Below the pieces are notes generated by a model. The model did not search any database. It was not told where the DNA came from and was given only the letters and a program-made list of their open reading frames with translations. 15,842 nt of DNA from Minthousia sp045628125 (GTDB lineage Bacteria; Bacteroidota; Bacteroidia; Bacteroidales; Bacteroidaceae): NCBI GenBank assembly GCA_045628125.1, contig JAZQPA010000148.1, forward strand, positions 1-15,842, in the 5' to 3' direction. The stretch's first letter is position 1. Each line of letters begins with the position of its first letter. Both the position numbers and the translations under genes were made by a program. Below, piece by piece: positions 1 through 7,622 of the stretch.

Positions 1-1404
1 GATGCCAGTCGCACCGAAAAGACCATCTGTCTGGCTGTTTCGCCCTCTTTAAAATCCTATGGCATAGGCGGTCGTGCCCGTTTATTTGAAGTAGTACAAA
101 AGGTGCGTTCCGTGAACTACGAGCGTCGCAGGAAAGCACCCGATTATGCATTTACCGGAAAATCCTGCAACGATACCGAGCTGAAAAGTCATCCCGAACT
201 GGCAGTGGATTATATCTCCGCCGTTCCCCGTATGGCATTTTACATCGAGTACAGTACCCGCATCTATAACATCTATCTGAAGTATGTAGCCGAAGAGGAC
301 ATTCATGTCTATTCCATCGATGAGGTGTTTATGGATGTGACGGATTACCTGAAATCCTATAAGATGACCGCGCATGAGCTGGCCATGACCATGATTCATG
401 ATGTGCTGAAACAGACCGGTATCACTGCCACTGCGGGTATTGGAACCAACATGTATCTGGCTAAGATAGCCATGGATATTGTGGCCAAACACATACCTGC
501 CGATAAAGACGGCGTGCGTATCGCGGAACTGGATGAGATGTCCTACCGGCGCCAGTTGTGGAACCACAAACCACTCACCAGTTTCTGGCGTGTGGGTCGT
601 GGAATTGCCGATAAATTAGCACGTTATGGCATTGACACCATGGGAAAGATTGCCCGACAGTCTCTCAAGAACGAGGAACTGTTCTACCGCTTGTTTGGTG
701 TAAATGCCGAATTGCTCATTGACCATGCCTGGGGTTGGGAACCGTGCACCATTGACGAGATTAAGGCATACCGGCCGGAAAACAATTCATTCAGCAGCGG
801 TCAGGTGCTGACTTGTCCTTACGATTTCCGGAAAGCCCGTGTGGTTATTCAGGAAATGGCCGATGGAGCGGCTCTTCATCTGGTCAGTCAGCGTATGGTG
901 TGCAATCAGCTGATTCTTACCGTAGGTTATGATATTGAGAATCTGACCGATCCTGAGCGTGCCAAGGCCTATACGGGTGATATTACTACCGATTATTATG
1001 GACGCCAGGTCCCCAAATCGGCGCATGGCAGTATTAACTTAAGCGGATATACCTCTTCCACGCGTGAGATTATAGATGCGGCAGTGGCCTTATATGATCA
1101 GATTGTGGATAAGGACTTGCTGGTGCGGCGCATGTATCTGGTTACCAATCATGTGATGGATGAGGAAAAGGCCAAAGAGGAAAGTGCTGCGCCAGTGCAA
1201 CTCGATCTGTTTACCGATTACGATGCCCTGCAGAAAGAGAAACTGGCCAAAGAGAAAAAGCAGGCCAAGGAAAGACGAATGCAGGAGGCACTGCTGGACA
1301 TCAAGAAACGGTTTGGTAAAAATGCCATCCTGAAGGGATTGAATTTTGAAGAAGGTGCCACCGCCAAGGACCGCAATCAGCAGATTGGCGGACATAAAGC
1401 ATAA
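1..1404 (+). CDS. Y-family translesion DNA polymerase (ImpB/MucB/SamB type), 5' partial
   Basis: This is an error-prone polymerase that copies past damaged template bases. The frame is open from base 1 with no stop, and the first residues read DASRTEKTICLAVSPSLKSY, a typical palm/fingers segment of the family, so the true start lies to the left. The GTG at 103 is internal. The catalytic S-I-D-E motif is clear: the two acidic metal ligands are encoded at 319-324. A helix-hairpin-helix-like segment (GRGIADKLARYGI) follows near 595-640, then a little-finger region. QLDLF at 1198-1212 matches the beta-clamp-binding consensus. A charged helix then leads to a conserved-looking tail (GKNAILKG, then RNQQIGGHKA) that I know from Firmicutes relatives. 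The stop TAA touches the ATG of the next gene, so translation is probably coupled. Family assignment is firm; the subfamily is from memory. Confidence 0.93.
   Translation, partial: DASRTEKTICLAVSPSLKSYGIGGRARLFEVVQKVRSVNYERRRKAPDYAFTGKSCNDTELKSHPELAVDYISAVPRMAFYIEYSTRIYNIYLKYVAEEDIHVYSIDEVFMDVTDYLKSYKMTAHELAMTMIHDVLKQTGITATAGIGTNMYLAKIAMDIVAKHIPADKDGVRIAELDEMSYRRQLWNHKPLTSFWRVGRGIADKLARYGIDTMGKIARQSLKNEELFYRLFGVNAELLIDHAWGWEPCTIDEIKAYRPENNSFSSGQVLTCPYDFRKARVVIQEMADGAALHLVSQRMVCNQLILTVGYDIENLTDPERAKAYTGDITTDYYGRQVPKSAHGSINLSGYTSSTREIIDAAVALYDQIVDKDLLVRRMYLVTNHVMDEEKAKEESAAPVQLDLFTDYDALQKEKLAKEKKQAKERRMQEALLDIKKRFGKNAILKGLNFEEGATAKDRNQQIGGHKA
1198..1212 (+). other. Beta-clamp-binding motif (QLDLF) in the polymerase
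   Basis: These codons encode Q-L-D-L-F, which fits the bacterial sliding-clamp-binding consensus QL(S/D)LF. It sits between the little-finger region and the basic C-terminal helix, the usual place for this peptide in Y-family polymerases. It implies recruitment to DnaN. The motif is seen directly; clamp binding is inferred. Confidence 0.7.
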
Positions 1405-4400
1405 ATGAAATATAAAGTGATGACGAAACCCATTAAGAATGTGATATTTGAGCCCGAAACCGCCTCTCAGCTTTTCGATGAGGTGATGCGAGTGCTGTGG
1501 GATCCTGATTATGCCAAGGTGTATCAGGTGTTGAACAATGTGTTCCAGAAATGCCTGATGCAATTCACCGAGGAGAGCGGGTTGAATTTGGCAGGTAGTT
1601 TTGCCAAGACGGATTACCTGCTGAAAGTGAATCATGCTCCGCGTCACCTGATTCGTCACACTAACGATACCCGTTCCCGTCTGCGCCGCAGGGAGATGAT
1701 GACGGAAAAGGAAATGGAGCGGTGGTGCATGTACGATGCCCGCAACCTTTGCGAATTTATCGCTTTACTGTATCATGCGGATATTCCTGCCCCACTCTTA
1801 ACCGTTTTTCCTGCCGCCGAGGAAGAGGAGAAATCGGGTGCGCTGACCTGTGAGTGCTTGCGACTGATCATTTCGCGATGGGATGATGAGTTTGTGTATG
1901 GCACCAGCGATGAATTTCCGGATGGACGGGAAGTCTCGGTCTGCTATGCTCATGGCAACCGCTTTTATGATTACGACTGGACTTACCTGAAGGAGATGTT
2001 TTATCCTTGGGCACAGCTGAATATCGTGCGTCCGCGTGAGAAAAACGGCATCATCTATCCGGAACTGATCATCTTTGAACCGGATTATCTGGTGGATATC
2101 TCGGCTGTGGCGCGTTGCTTCACCAATTACGCCGAATCGGGTTTAGTCCACTTAATCAATAAGTTGTCTCCTTCAAAAACCACCGAGGATATTCTTTTGG
2201 GTAACTTTGCCGGACAACTGCTGGATGAGCAGGTGCATCATCTGCCGGATACACATACCTATAAGGATAGTGCCACGGAATTCTGGCAGAACAATGCCAT
2301 CAGTCTGCTTACCACGGGGGTTTCTGCCAATTTCCACGGTAATGCAGCGCAACAGAAACAGCACATTGCCCGTGCCATAGACCGTGATTTGCCTAAGAAT
2401 GTGCCCGGTTATAATCCTAAGGAGTGTATGCTGGAACCTTCTTTCTACTCGGAGATGCTGGGTCTGCAGGGACGTATGGACTTCCTGCAACTGGATTATA
2501 AGGTGCTGTTGGAGCAGAAATCAGGTAAGGGTGAGTTTCCTTACGATCATTTCCATATTCCCCGTCACAAGGAAGAGCATTATGTGCAGATGTTGCTGTA
2601 TATGATGCTGATACGCTATAATTTCCGTGCCATTTACGAGCAGAACAATCAGGAACTGCATGCTTTTCTGCTCTATTCCAAGTACGATGAGAGCCTGTTG
2701 GGCTTGGGTTTCTCTCCGGAACTGATGTTCCGTGCCATCCGTGTGCGCAATGAGGTGGCATGGCGGGAAAGCACCTATACGCATCCTGACGGGTTCCGTT
2801 TCCTGGAGCAGCTTACCCCCGACTCCCTGAACCTGAAACAGACGCAGAATAATCTCTGGGATACTTATCAGAAACCGCAACTGACTGAGTTGCTGGCTCC
2901 TATCCGCCGTGCTTCGGATTTGGAAAAGGCGTATTATTTCCGGTTCCTGTCCTTCATTGCCAACGAGCACATGCTGTCTAAACTGGGCAACAAGACCAAG
3001 GAGAACAGCGGATTTGCATCCAAATGGTACGATTCGCTGCAGGATAAGCGCCAGGCCGGTAATATCTACGATAAACTGACCCTGCTCTCTCCCGATGAGC
3101 ATCACACCGGAAATGTGGAGCATATCCTTCTGGGATTCTCGGATACAGCCAATAATGACATGTCCAATTTCCGCAAGGGCGATATCGTTATTCTGTATTC
3201 CTATGCGCACGGTCAGGAACCCGATGCCCGCGCCACCATGGTGTTCCGTTGCGTCATCGAGGATATCGCATCCGATGTCATCAGGCTGGTACTGAATGCC
3301 AAACAGTCTGATGCTCACGTATTTCTGCGTGATAAGGACAAGCCATGGGCCATTGAGCACGATTTCATGGAATCGTCCTATGGCGCGTTATACCGCGGTA
3401 TGCATGCCTTTTTAAGTGCGCCACAGCAACGCAAGGACCTGCTGCTTCTGCAGCGGGAACCGGAGGTGGATGCCTCACGGTGCATCAATGGCGAATACGG
3501 TGTGTTCAATGAACTGGTGGCCCGCACCAAACAGGCCCGCGACCTTTTCCTGATTATCGGTCCTCCGGGTACCGGAAAGACATCGTTCGGTTTGCTGAAT
3601 ACCTTAAAGGAAGAACTGACGGAACCCGGAAGCACCGTTCTGATGCTTTCGTATACCAACCGTGCGGTGGATGAGATGTGCAGCAAACTGGTTCAGGAGG
3701 GCATTGATTTCATCCGCATCGGCGGTGAGCATACCTGTTCACCGGAATATCGGGACAAATTGCTTGGAAATATCTCCCGCCGCTGCCGTAATGTCATGGA
3801 ACTCAAACAGATCATTCTGGGCGCCCGGGTAATGGTTTCCACCACCAGCAGCATGAGTTCCCACCTGTCGCTGTTCAACCTCAAGACATTCAGCCTGGCC
3901 ATTATCGATGAAGCCTCGCAGATTCTGGAGCCCCATCTGATGGGTATTCTCTGCGCACAAACCGATGGAAAGCCTTCCGTAGGCCGGATAGTGATGATTG
4001 GCGACCATAAGCAGTTGCCTGCCGTGGTGCAGCAGCAGCCCTCTGTGTCTGCAGTAAAGGATCTGCAACTGGACCGTATCTTCCTGACCAACTGCCGGTT
4101 ATCACTTTTCGAGCGCTTGCTGAAAAAGTACCGCAACTGCCCCGATGTGGTGTTCATGCTCCGCAAACAGGGACGAATGCATCCCGATATTGCCCAGTTC
4201 TCTAATCAGATGTTCTATAACGGGCAACTGGAGCCTGTGCCTCTGCCCCATCAGTCGGTGGATTTGCCCGAGGATGGTTCTTCCGATGATGCATTGATGA
4301 ATCTGCTCGCTACCCGAAGAATCGCTTTCATCCTTGTGGATGCACCGGATAATGCCATATCCAATAAGGTGAATGTCAATGAGGCCCGTCTCATTGCCGA

Positions 4401-4818
4401 TATGGTAAAGCGTATTTATGAGATGGAGAAGGATAATTTCCGCACCGGGGAGACCGTGGGTGTGATTGTGCCTTACCGTAATCAGATTGCTACAGTCAGG
4501 AACATTATCGACCGCATGGGCATTCCGGAACTGCACGATATCACCATCGATACGGTGGAGCGTTACCAGGGTAGTCAGCGCCGCTATATCATCTATGGAT
4601 TCACCATTCAGGAATACCATCAGCTCAAGTTCCTGACCGACAATGTGTTTATGGATTGGGACGGCAGCATCATCGACCGAAAGTTGAACGTAGCCATGAC
4701 GCGCGCCGAGGAGCATCTCATCATGGTGGGCAATGCGCCCTTGCTGTCCAACAACTACATCTTCAGTCAGATGATAGAATTTGTGAGAAAACGGAACGGA
4801 TATTTTGAAAATCTATAA
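1405..4818 (+). CDS. Dna2-like nuclease-helicase (PD-(D/E)XK nuclease plus SF1 helicase)
   Basis: A 1137-residue fusion. Residues 1 to about 230 match nothing I recognise. Residues about 250-400 form a Cas4/RecB-type nuclease: GRMD (D359), E370-Q-K372 and QMLLY (Q395, Y399) match motifs II, III and QxxxY. Around 560-660 there is a beta-barrel-like region (NFRKGDIVILY) of the kind found in Upf1/Dna2 helicases. The helicase core follows: Walker A GPPGTGKT 719-726, Walker B IIDEAS with D835-E836, motif III GDHKQLP 866-872, a GRMHPDIAQF segment, motif V with RYQGSQ 1053-1058, and motif VI NVAMTRAEEH starting at 1095. The expected role is unwinding and trimming DNA flaps or stalled forks. The Fe-S cysteines of Dna2/Cas4 are missing: only C238 and C341 lie near the nuclease. 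The ATG directly abuts the polymerase stop, which suggests a shared damage-tolerance role. Confidence 0.88.
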   Translation: MKYKVMTKPIKNVIFEPETASQLFDEVMRVLWDPDYAKVYQVLNNVFQKCLMQFTEESGLNLAGSFAKTDYLLKVNHAPRHLIRHTNDTRSRLRRREMMTEKEMERWCMYDARNLCEFIALLYHADIPAPLLTVFPAAEEEEKSGALTCECLRLIISRWDDEFVYGTSDEFPDGREVSVCYAHGNRFYDYDWTYLKEMFYPWAQLNIVRPREKNGIIYPELIIFEPDYLVDISAVARCFTNYAESGLVHLINKLSPSKTTEDILLGNFAGQLLDEQVHHLPDTHTYKDSATEFWQNNAISLLTTGVSANFHGNAAQQKQHIARAIDRDLPKNVPGYNPKECMLEPSFYSEMLGLQGRMDFLQLDYKVLLEQKSGKGEFPYDHFHIPRHKEEHYVQMLLYMMLIRYNFRAIYEQNNQELHAFLLYSKYDESLLGLGFSPELMFRAIRVRNEVAWRESTYTHPDGFRFLEQLTPDSLNLKQTQNNLWDTYQKPQLTELLAPIRRASDLEKAYYFRFLSFIANEHMLSKLGNKTKENSGFASKWYDSLQDKRQAGNIYDKLTLLSPDEHHTGNVEHILLGFSDTANNDMSNFRKGDIVILYSYAHGQEPDARATMVFRCVIEDIASDVIRLVLNAKQSDAHVFLRDKDKPWAIEHDFMESSYGALYRGMHAFLSAPQQRKDLLLLQREPEVDASRCINGEYGVFNELVARTKQARDLFLIIGPPGTGKTSFGLLNTLKEELTEPGSTVLMLSYTNRAVDEMCSKLVQEGIDFIRIGGEHTCSPEYRDKLLGNISRRCRNVMELKQIILGARVMVSTTSSMSSHLSLFNLKTFSLAIIDEASQILEPHLMGILCAQTDGKPSVGRIVMIGDHKQLPAVVQQQPSVSAVKDLQLDRIFLTNCRLSLFERLLKKYRNCPDVVFMLRKQGRMHPDIAQFSNQMFYNGQLEPVPLPHQSVDLPEDGSSDDALMNLLATRRIAFILVDAPDNAISNKVNVNEARLIADMVKRIYEMEKDNFRTGETVGVIVPYRNQIATVRNIIDRMGIPELHDITIDTVERYQGSQRRYIIYGFTIQEYHQLKFLTDNVFMDWDGSIIDRKLNVAMTRAEEHLIMVGNAPLLSNNYIFSQMIEFVRKRNGYFENL

Positions 4819-4819
4819 T

Positions 4820-5029
4820 ATGGAAGAGAATTACGACGATATTATCAACCTGCCCCATCACGTGTCGCATAATCATCCGCAGATGCCCATGCGCAACAGG
4901 GCCGGACAGTTTGCTCCTTTTGCTGCCCTTTCGGGGCATGGAGCCGCTATCCGTCAGACGGCCCTTCAGCATCAGGAACAGATGATTCAGCAGGAAGAGG
5001 ATAAAAAAATAAACCCTGAGTACGAGTGA
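4820..5029 (+). CDS. Small YolD-like protein linked to the Y-family polymerase
   Basis: A 69-residue, His- and Gln-rich protein beginning MEENYDDIINLPHHVS. Its core, NRAGQFAPFAALSGHGAAI, resembles short proteins encoded next to Y-family polymerases in Firmicutes (the YolD-like group), thought to act as polymerase accessory factors. The family link is from memory and moderately sure. I chose the ATG at 4820, one base after the helicase stop; an in-frame TTG at 4805 would overlap the helicase but is a poorer start. There is no signal peptide or membrane segment, and the C-terminal half is probably helical (QHQEQMIQQEEDKK). Its last codons and TGA stop lie inside a perfect hairpin. Position at the end of the cassette suggests it modulates the polymerase or the nuclease-helicase. 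Confidence 0.8.
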   Translation: MEENYDDIINLPHHVSHNHPQMPMRNRAGQFAPFAALSGHGAAIRQTALQHQEQMIQQEEDKKINPEYE

Positions 5030-5040
5030 CTCAGGGTTTA
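5010..5040 (-). terminator. Intrinsic terminator of the clpS-to-M14 operon, overlapping the small gene's stop
   Basis: TAAACCCTGAGT (5010-5021) and ACTCAGGGTTTA (5029-5040) form a perfect 12-bp stem with a 7-base loop. On the - strand the stem is followed by a T-rich run (complement of the A-run at 5002-5009), a classic Rho-independent terminator for the M14 gene ending at 5047. On the + strand the tail has few T residues, so termination of the polymerase cassette would be weaker. The TGA at 5027-5029 lies in the loop and stem edge. Confidence 0.85.
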
Positions 5041-5046
5041 CTGTTC

Positions 5047-7599
5047 TTATCGGATCATGTTACCGAAGAAGATGGCATTCATGAACATTCGTGTTCCTGC
5101 CAGCCATGAGCTTCGGAAGTTCAGGTCGTCGGCAAAGTTGATGACCGTTCCGGAACCGCTTCTGTTGCAGATAGCCTCAGGCATTCCCTTCAGCGATTCC
5201 TTATGCTTAGCACGCAGGAAACCGCTCATCAGCGGATTCTGCTTGTCGTACCATACCGGGCACTTGTTCACCTCCTTAGGCATTTCAAATACCAGGGTAC
5301 TGTTCTTCAGCACCGGCATGCTGTTCTGGGTATAACCCCAACCCAATGGATGAGTGGTATCCACAGTCACTCTCAGGTCGGTACCCGGAATGGTGTACAT
5401 ATCGTTCACATCCGAACGCTTGTCAAATGCCACATAGGTAGCACTGTCAGGACGCTCCAGTGTTTTCACCTTAATATCAGTCAGTTTGGCACGGTTGGTG
5501 AATGTATAGGCACGGCCCATGCAGATCAAAGTACCACCGGCCTTAACCCACTCGGCAATCTTCTCCTCCACTTCCTTGCCGCCAGATGGAGCGCTGTCCA
5601 TGATCAGCACATTGTAACGTGTCAGGTCCATGCGGGCAATGGTGGTGGCATCCAGCAGTGTAGGCTGCATCTGGAAACGGTAGTTCAACAGGAACCAGAT
5701 GCTGCCGGTGCTTCCGTAACCATTGGTCAGGATACCCACTTTTGGCTGTTTAATTGTCTTGTTGTATAGATGTCCCAGGTCATAGTCGGTCATCTGACTG
5801 GTGCTTACTGAACGTACATTGATACCGGTCTCCTTGGCCAACTTGCTGATAGCGTTATAGATAGAGTCCTGTGAGACCTTCTGTCCCGCTACCGGAACAA
5901 TCAGCATACCCGGACCGTAACCGTAACCGGCAGCCGACTTACCGCCCTCGCCTGATACCATGACACGGATATTGCCTTCCAGCAGACGGTTCACCATCAG
6001 TGGTGCATAATACTCCTTGTTGTCGAACAGATAAGCGTAATTGCTCTTGCCGTTAATCACCTGTCCCTCAGGGAATGATGGTGCTTCAATTACATCTCCG
6101 CCTAAACCGGCAACGGACTTCAGCTCCGCATAATTCAGACCGTATGCCTCTGGCATGTTCCATACCGAAAGGTCGTAGAACAGACTGTCCTTGAACTCGG
6201 TATTGGTGTCGAACAGTGAGCGCAGCAGGATGCTGTGCTTCTGCTCTGCAGGTACAAAATAAGAATTTGCGGTATCGTAGGTATGACCGTTTACTGTGGT
6301 GGTCTTGGCCAACTTGCGTACTTCCAGGTTGTGGCTGCGCAGCATCTCGATGAAGTGGAAAGATACCGCCTCACTGCCGTTGCCGTCAAAAACCCAACCC
6401 TTCAGAGGCAGTTTCTTAGCCTCGTTCATGCGGTCCTTGGCAAAACGGTGCATGTACTCGTTCAGTTTCTCACGCATATCGTAAGCCGCATGAATGGTAC
6501 CGAATGCACAGGTGCTCTGGTTGCGTATGGTAGATGGGAATGTCACCTCACCGTTGTCGGTATCCTGCACATGGCCGCGGCTGGATGGCTGCTCAAACAG
6601 CATAGCCACAGAACCCAACACATCGCTGTAAACATCACCGGTACCCAATGACCAGCTGTCAAACTCGTCCTTTGACAGGTACAAAGTACCGATACGGTCC
6701 AGTGCCTTCATGTTATACTGTGAGATCTGCAATGTCAGATCGCGGTTCTCCTGTGGGATAATTGGATTATAACCTACAGGATCGGCAGGCTCCAGGAAGA
6801 AGAACTGGTTGGTGCTCTTCTCGTGGTGGTCATCTACGGTGTTAGGCATCCAGTCGTGATAAATCTTCAGAATAGCCTTCAACTCAGGCTGAGTAACGTT
6901 AATCCAGTCGCGGTTCAAATCGTGCCAGTAGTGGTTTACACGGCTGCTTGGACTGTACTCGCGGAACTCAATACTCTGAGGGTCAATAACATTACGCAGA
7001 CTGCGGTGTGAGTTTACCCAAGACGCGAAACGGGTAATACCATCCGGATTCTGTCCCGGAACCAGGCAGATAACGGTCTTATCCAGCAGTTCCTCAATCT
7101 CCTGACCCTGAGCGGCAGCAAAGAAATAAGCCAAAGGCAGAGAGCTGTTCACGCCGGATGACTCATTACCGTGAATGGATTCCATAATCTCGCAAACCAC
7201 AGGCAGATTCTTCACGTCCACATTGGCATTAGGATCGGCCAACTGCTGGTGAGCCTTACGGATTTCCTCCAGATTCTTCTGGTTCTTCTCACTGGTAATC
7301 ACCACATTGATAATCGGACGGTTCTCGTGAGTGCGACCGTACTCCTTGATGCTGATGCGTGGTGATACACTGGCCAGTTTCTGCATGTAATACACTACCT
7401 GCTCCCAGATGACATGCTGCTGTCCTACCTGGAAACCCAACTCCTGTTCTGGGGTTGGAATAGCTGCATTCAGGGTGTACTTCCACTCCTGAGGCATGTA
7501 ATAACTCAATGGCTCACAATAGGTTGTAGGCTTTGGCTGAGCCATTGCCGCACCGGTTGCAAGCAGAGCCATTGAGGCTGCTAACATAAATTTTCTCAT
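5047..7599 (-). CDS. Secreted M14-family zinc carboxypeptidase-like protein with GATase-like C-terminal domain
   Basis: An 850-residue exported metallopeptidase. The signal peptide ends near AMA-Q (residues 20-21). The M14 domain shows the zinc ligands H143 and E146 (HGNE), the substrate-binding N229-R230 pair (DLNRDW), the third ligand within DDHH (H258 or H259) and the catalytic glutamate E336 (LFEQ). It therefore looks active on C-terminal peptide bonds or amide-linked cell-wall peptides; the substrate is not predictable. Residues about 618-700 (VGILTNGYG, then a WVKAGGTLICMG segment) look like the class I glutamine-amidotransferase-like fold often attached to Bacteroidota M14 proteins. 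The start is supported by AAGG a few bases upstream. It lies 23 bases after the GH30 gene, is last in the five-gene run, and is followed by a strong terminator. Confidence 0.88.
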   Translation of the reverse strand: MRKFMLAASMALLATGAAMAQPKPTTYCEPLSYYMPQEWKYTLNAAIPTPEQELGFQVGQQHVIWEQVVYYMQKLASVSPRISIKEYGRTHENRPIINVVITSEKNQKNLEEIRKAHQQLADPNANVDVKNLPVVCEIMESIHGNESSGVNSSLPLAYFFAAAQGQEIEELLDKTVICLVPGQNPDGITRFASWVNSHRSLRNVIDPQSIEFREYSPSSRVNHYWHDLNRDWINVTQPELKAILKIYHDWMPNTVDDHHEKSTNQFFFLEPADPVGYNPIIPQENRDLTLQISQYNMKALDRIGTLYLSKDEFDSWSLGTGDVYSDVLGSVAMLFEQPSSRGHVQDTDNGEVTFPSTIRNQSTCAFGTIHAAYDMREKLNEYMHRFAKDRMNEAKKLPLKGWVFDGNGSEAVSFHFIEMLRSHNLEVRKLAKTTTVNGHTYDTANSYFVPAEQKHSILLRSLFDTNTEFKDSLFYDLSVWNMPEAYGLNYAELKSVAGLGGDVIEAPSFPEGQVINGKSNYAYLFDNKEYYAPLMVNRLLEGNIRVMVSGEGGKSAAGYGYGPGMLIVPVAGQKVSQDSIYNAISKLAKETGINVRSVSTSQMTDYDLGHLYNKTIKQPKVGILTNGYGSTGSIWFLLNYRFQMQPTLLDATTIARMDLTRYNVLIMDSAPSGGKEVEEKIAEWVKAGGTLICMGRAYTFTNRAKLTDIKVKTLERPDSATYVAFDKRSDVNDMYTIPGTDLRVTVDTTHPLGWGYTQNSMPVLKNSTLVFEMPKEVNKCPVWYDKQNPLMSGFLRAKHKESLKGMPEAICNRSGSGTVINFADDLNFRSSWLAGTRMFMNAIFFGNMIR

Positions 7600-7622
7600 A
7601 TACCTTATTATGTGTTGTTAAA

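Noticed and set aside
103..105. GTG as the start of the polymerase gene
   Set aside because: The same frame is open back to base 1 and the residues before the GTG match conserved Y-family polymerase sequence.
2197..2601. Cas4-like nuclease motifs as a sign of a CRISPR system
   Set aside because: No repeat array and no other cas gene is present; the domain is fused to an SF1 helicase, so Dna2-like is the better reading.
2521..3360. A 279-codon open frame on - inside the nuclease-helicase gene
   Set aside because: It lies wholly opposite conserved nuclease-helicase sequence and shows no family motif.
4805..4807. TTG start giving the small protein five extra residues
   Set aside because: It overlaps the helicase end and is a rare start; the ATG at 4820 lies right after the helicase stop and directly precedes the conserved part.
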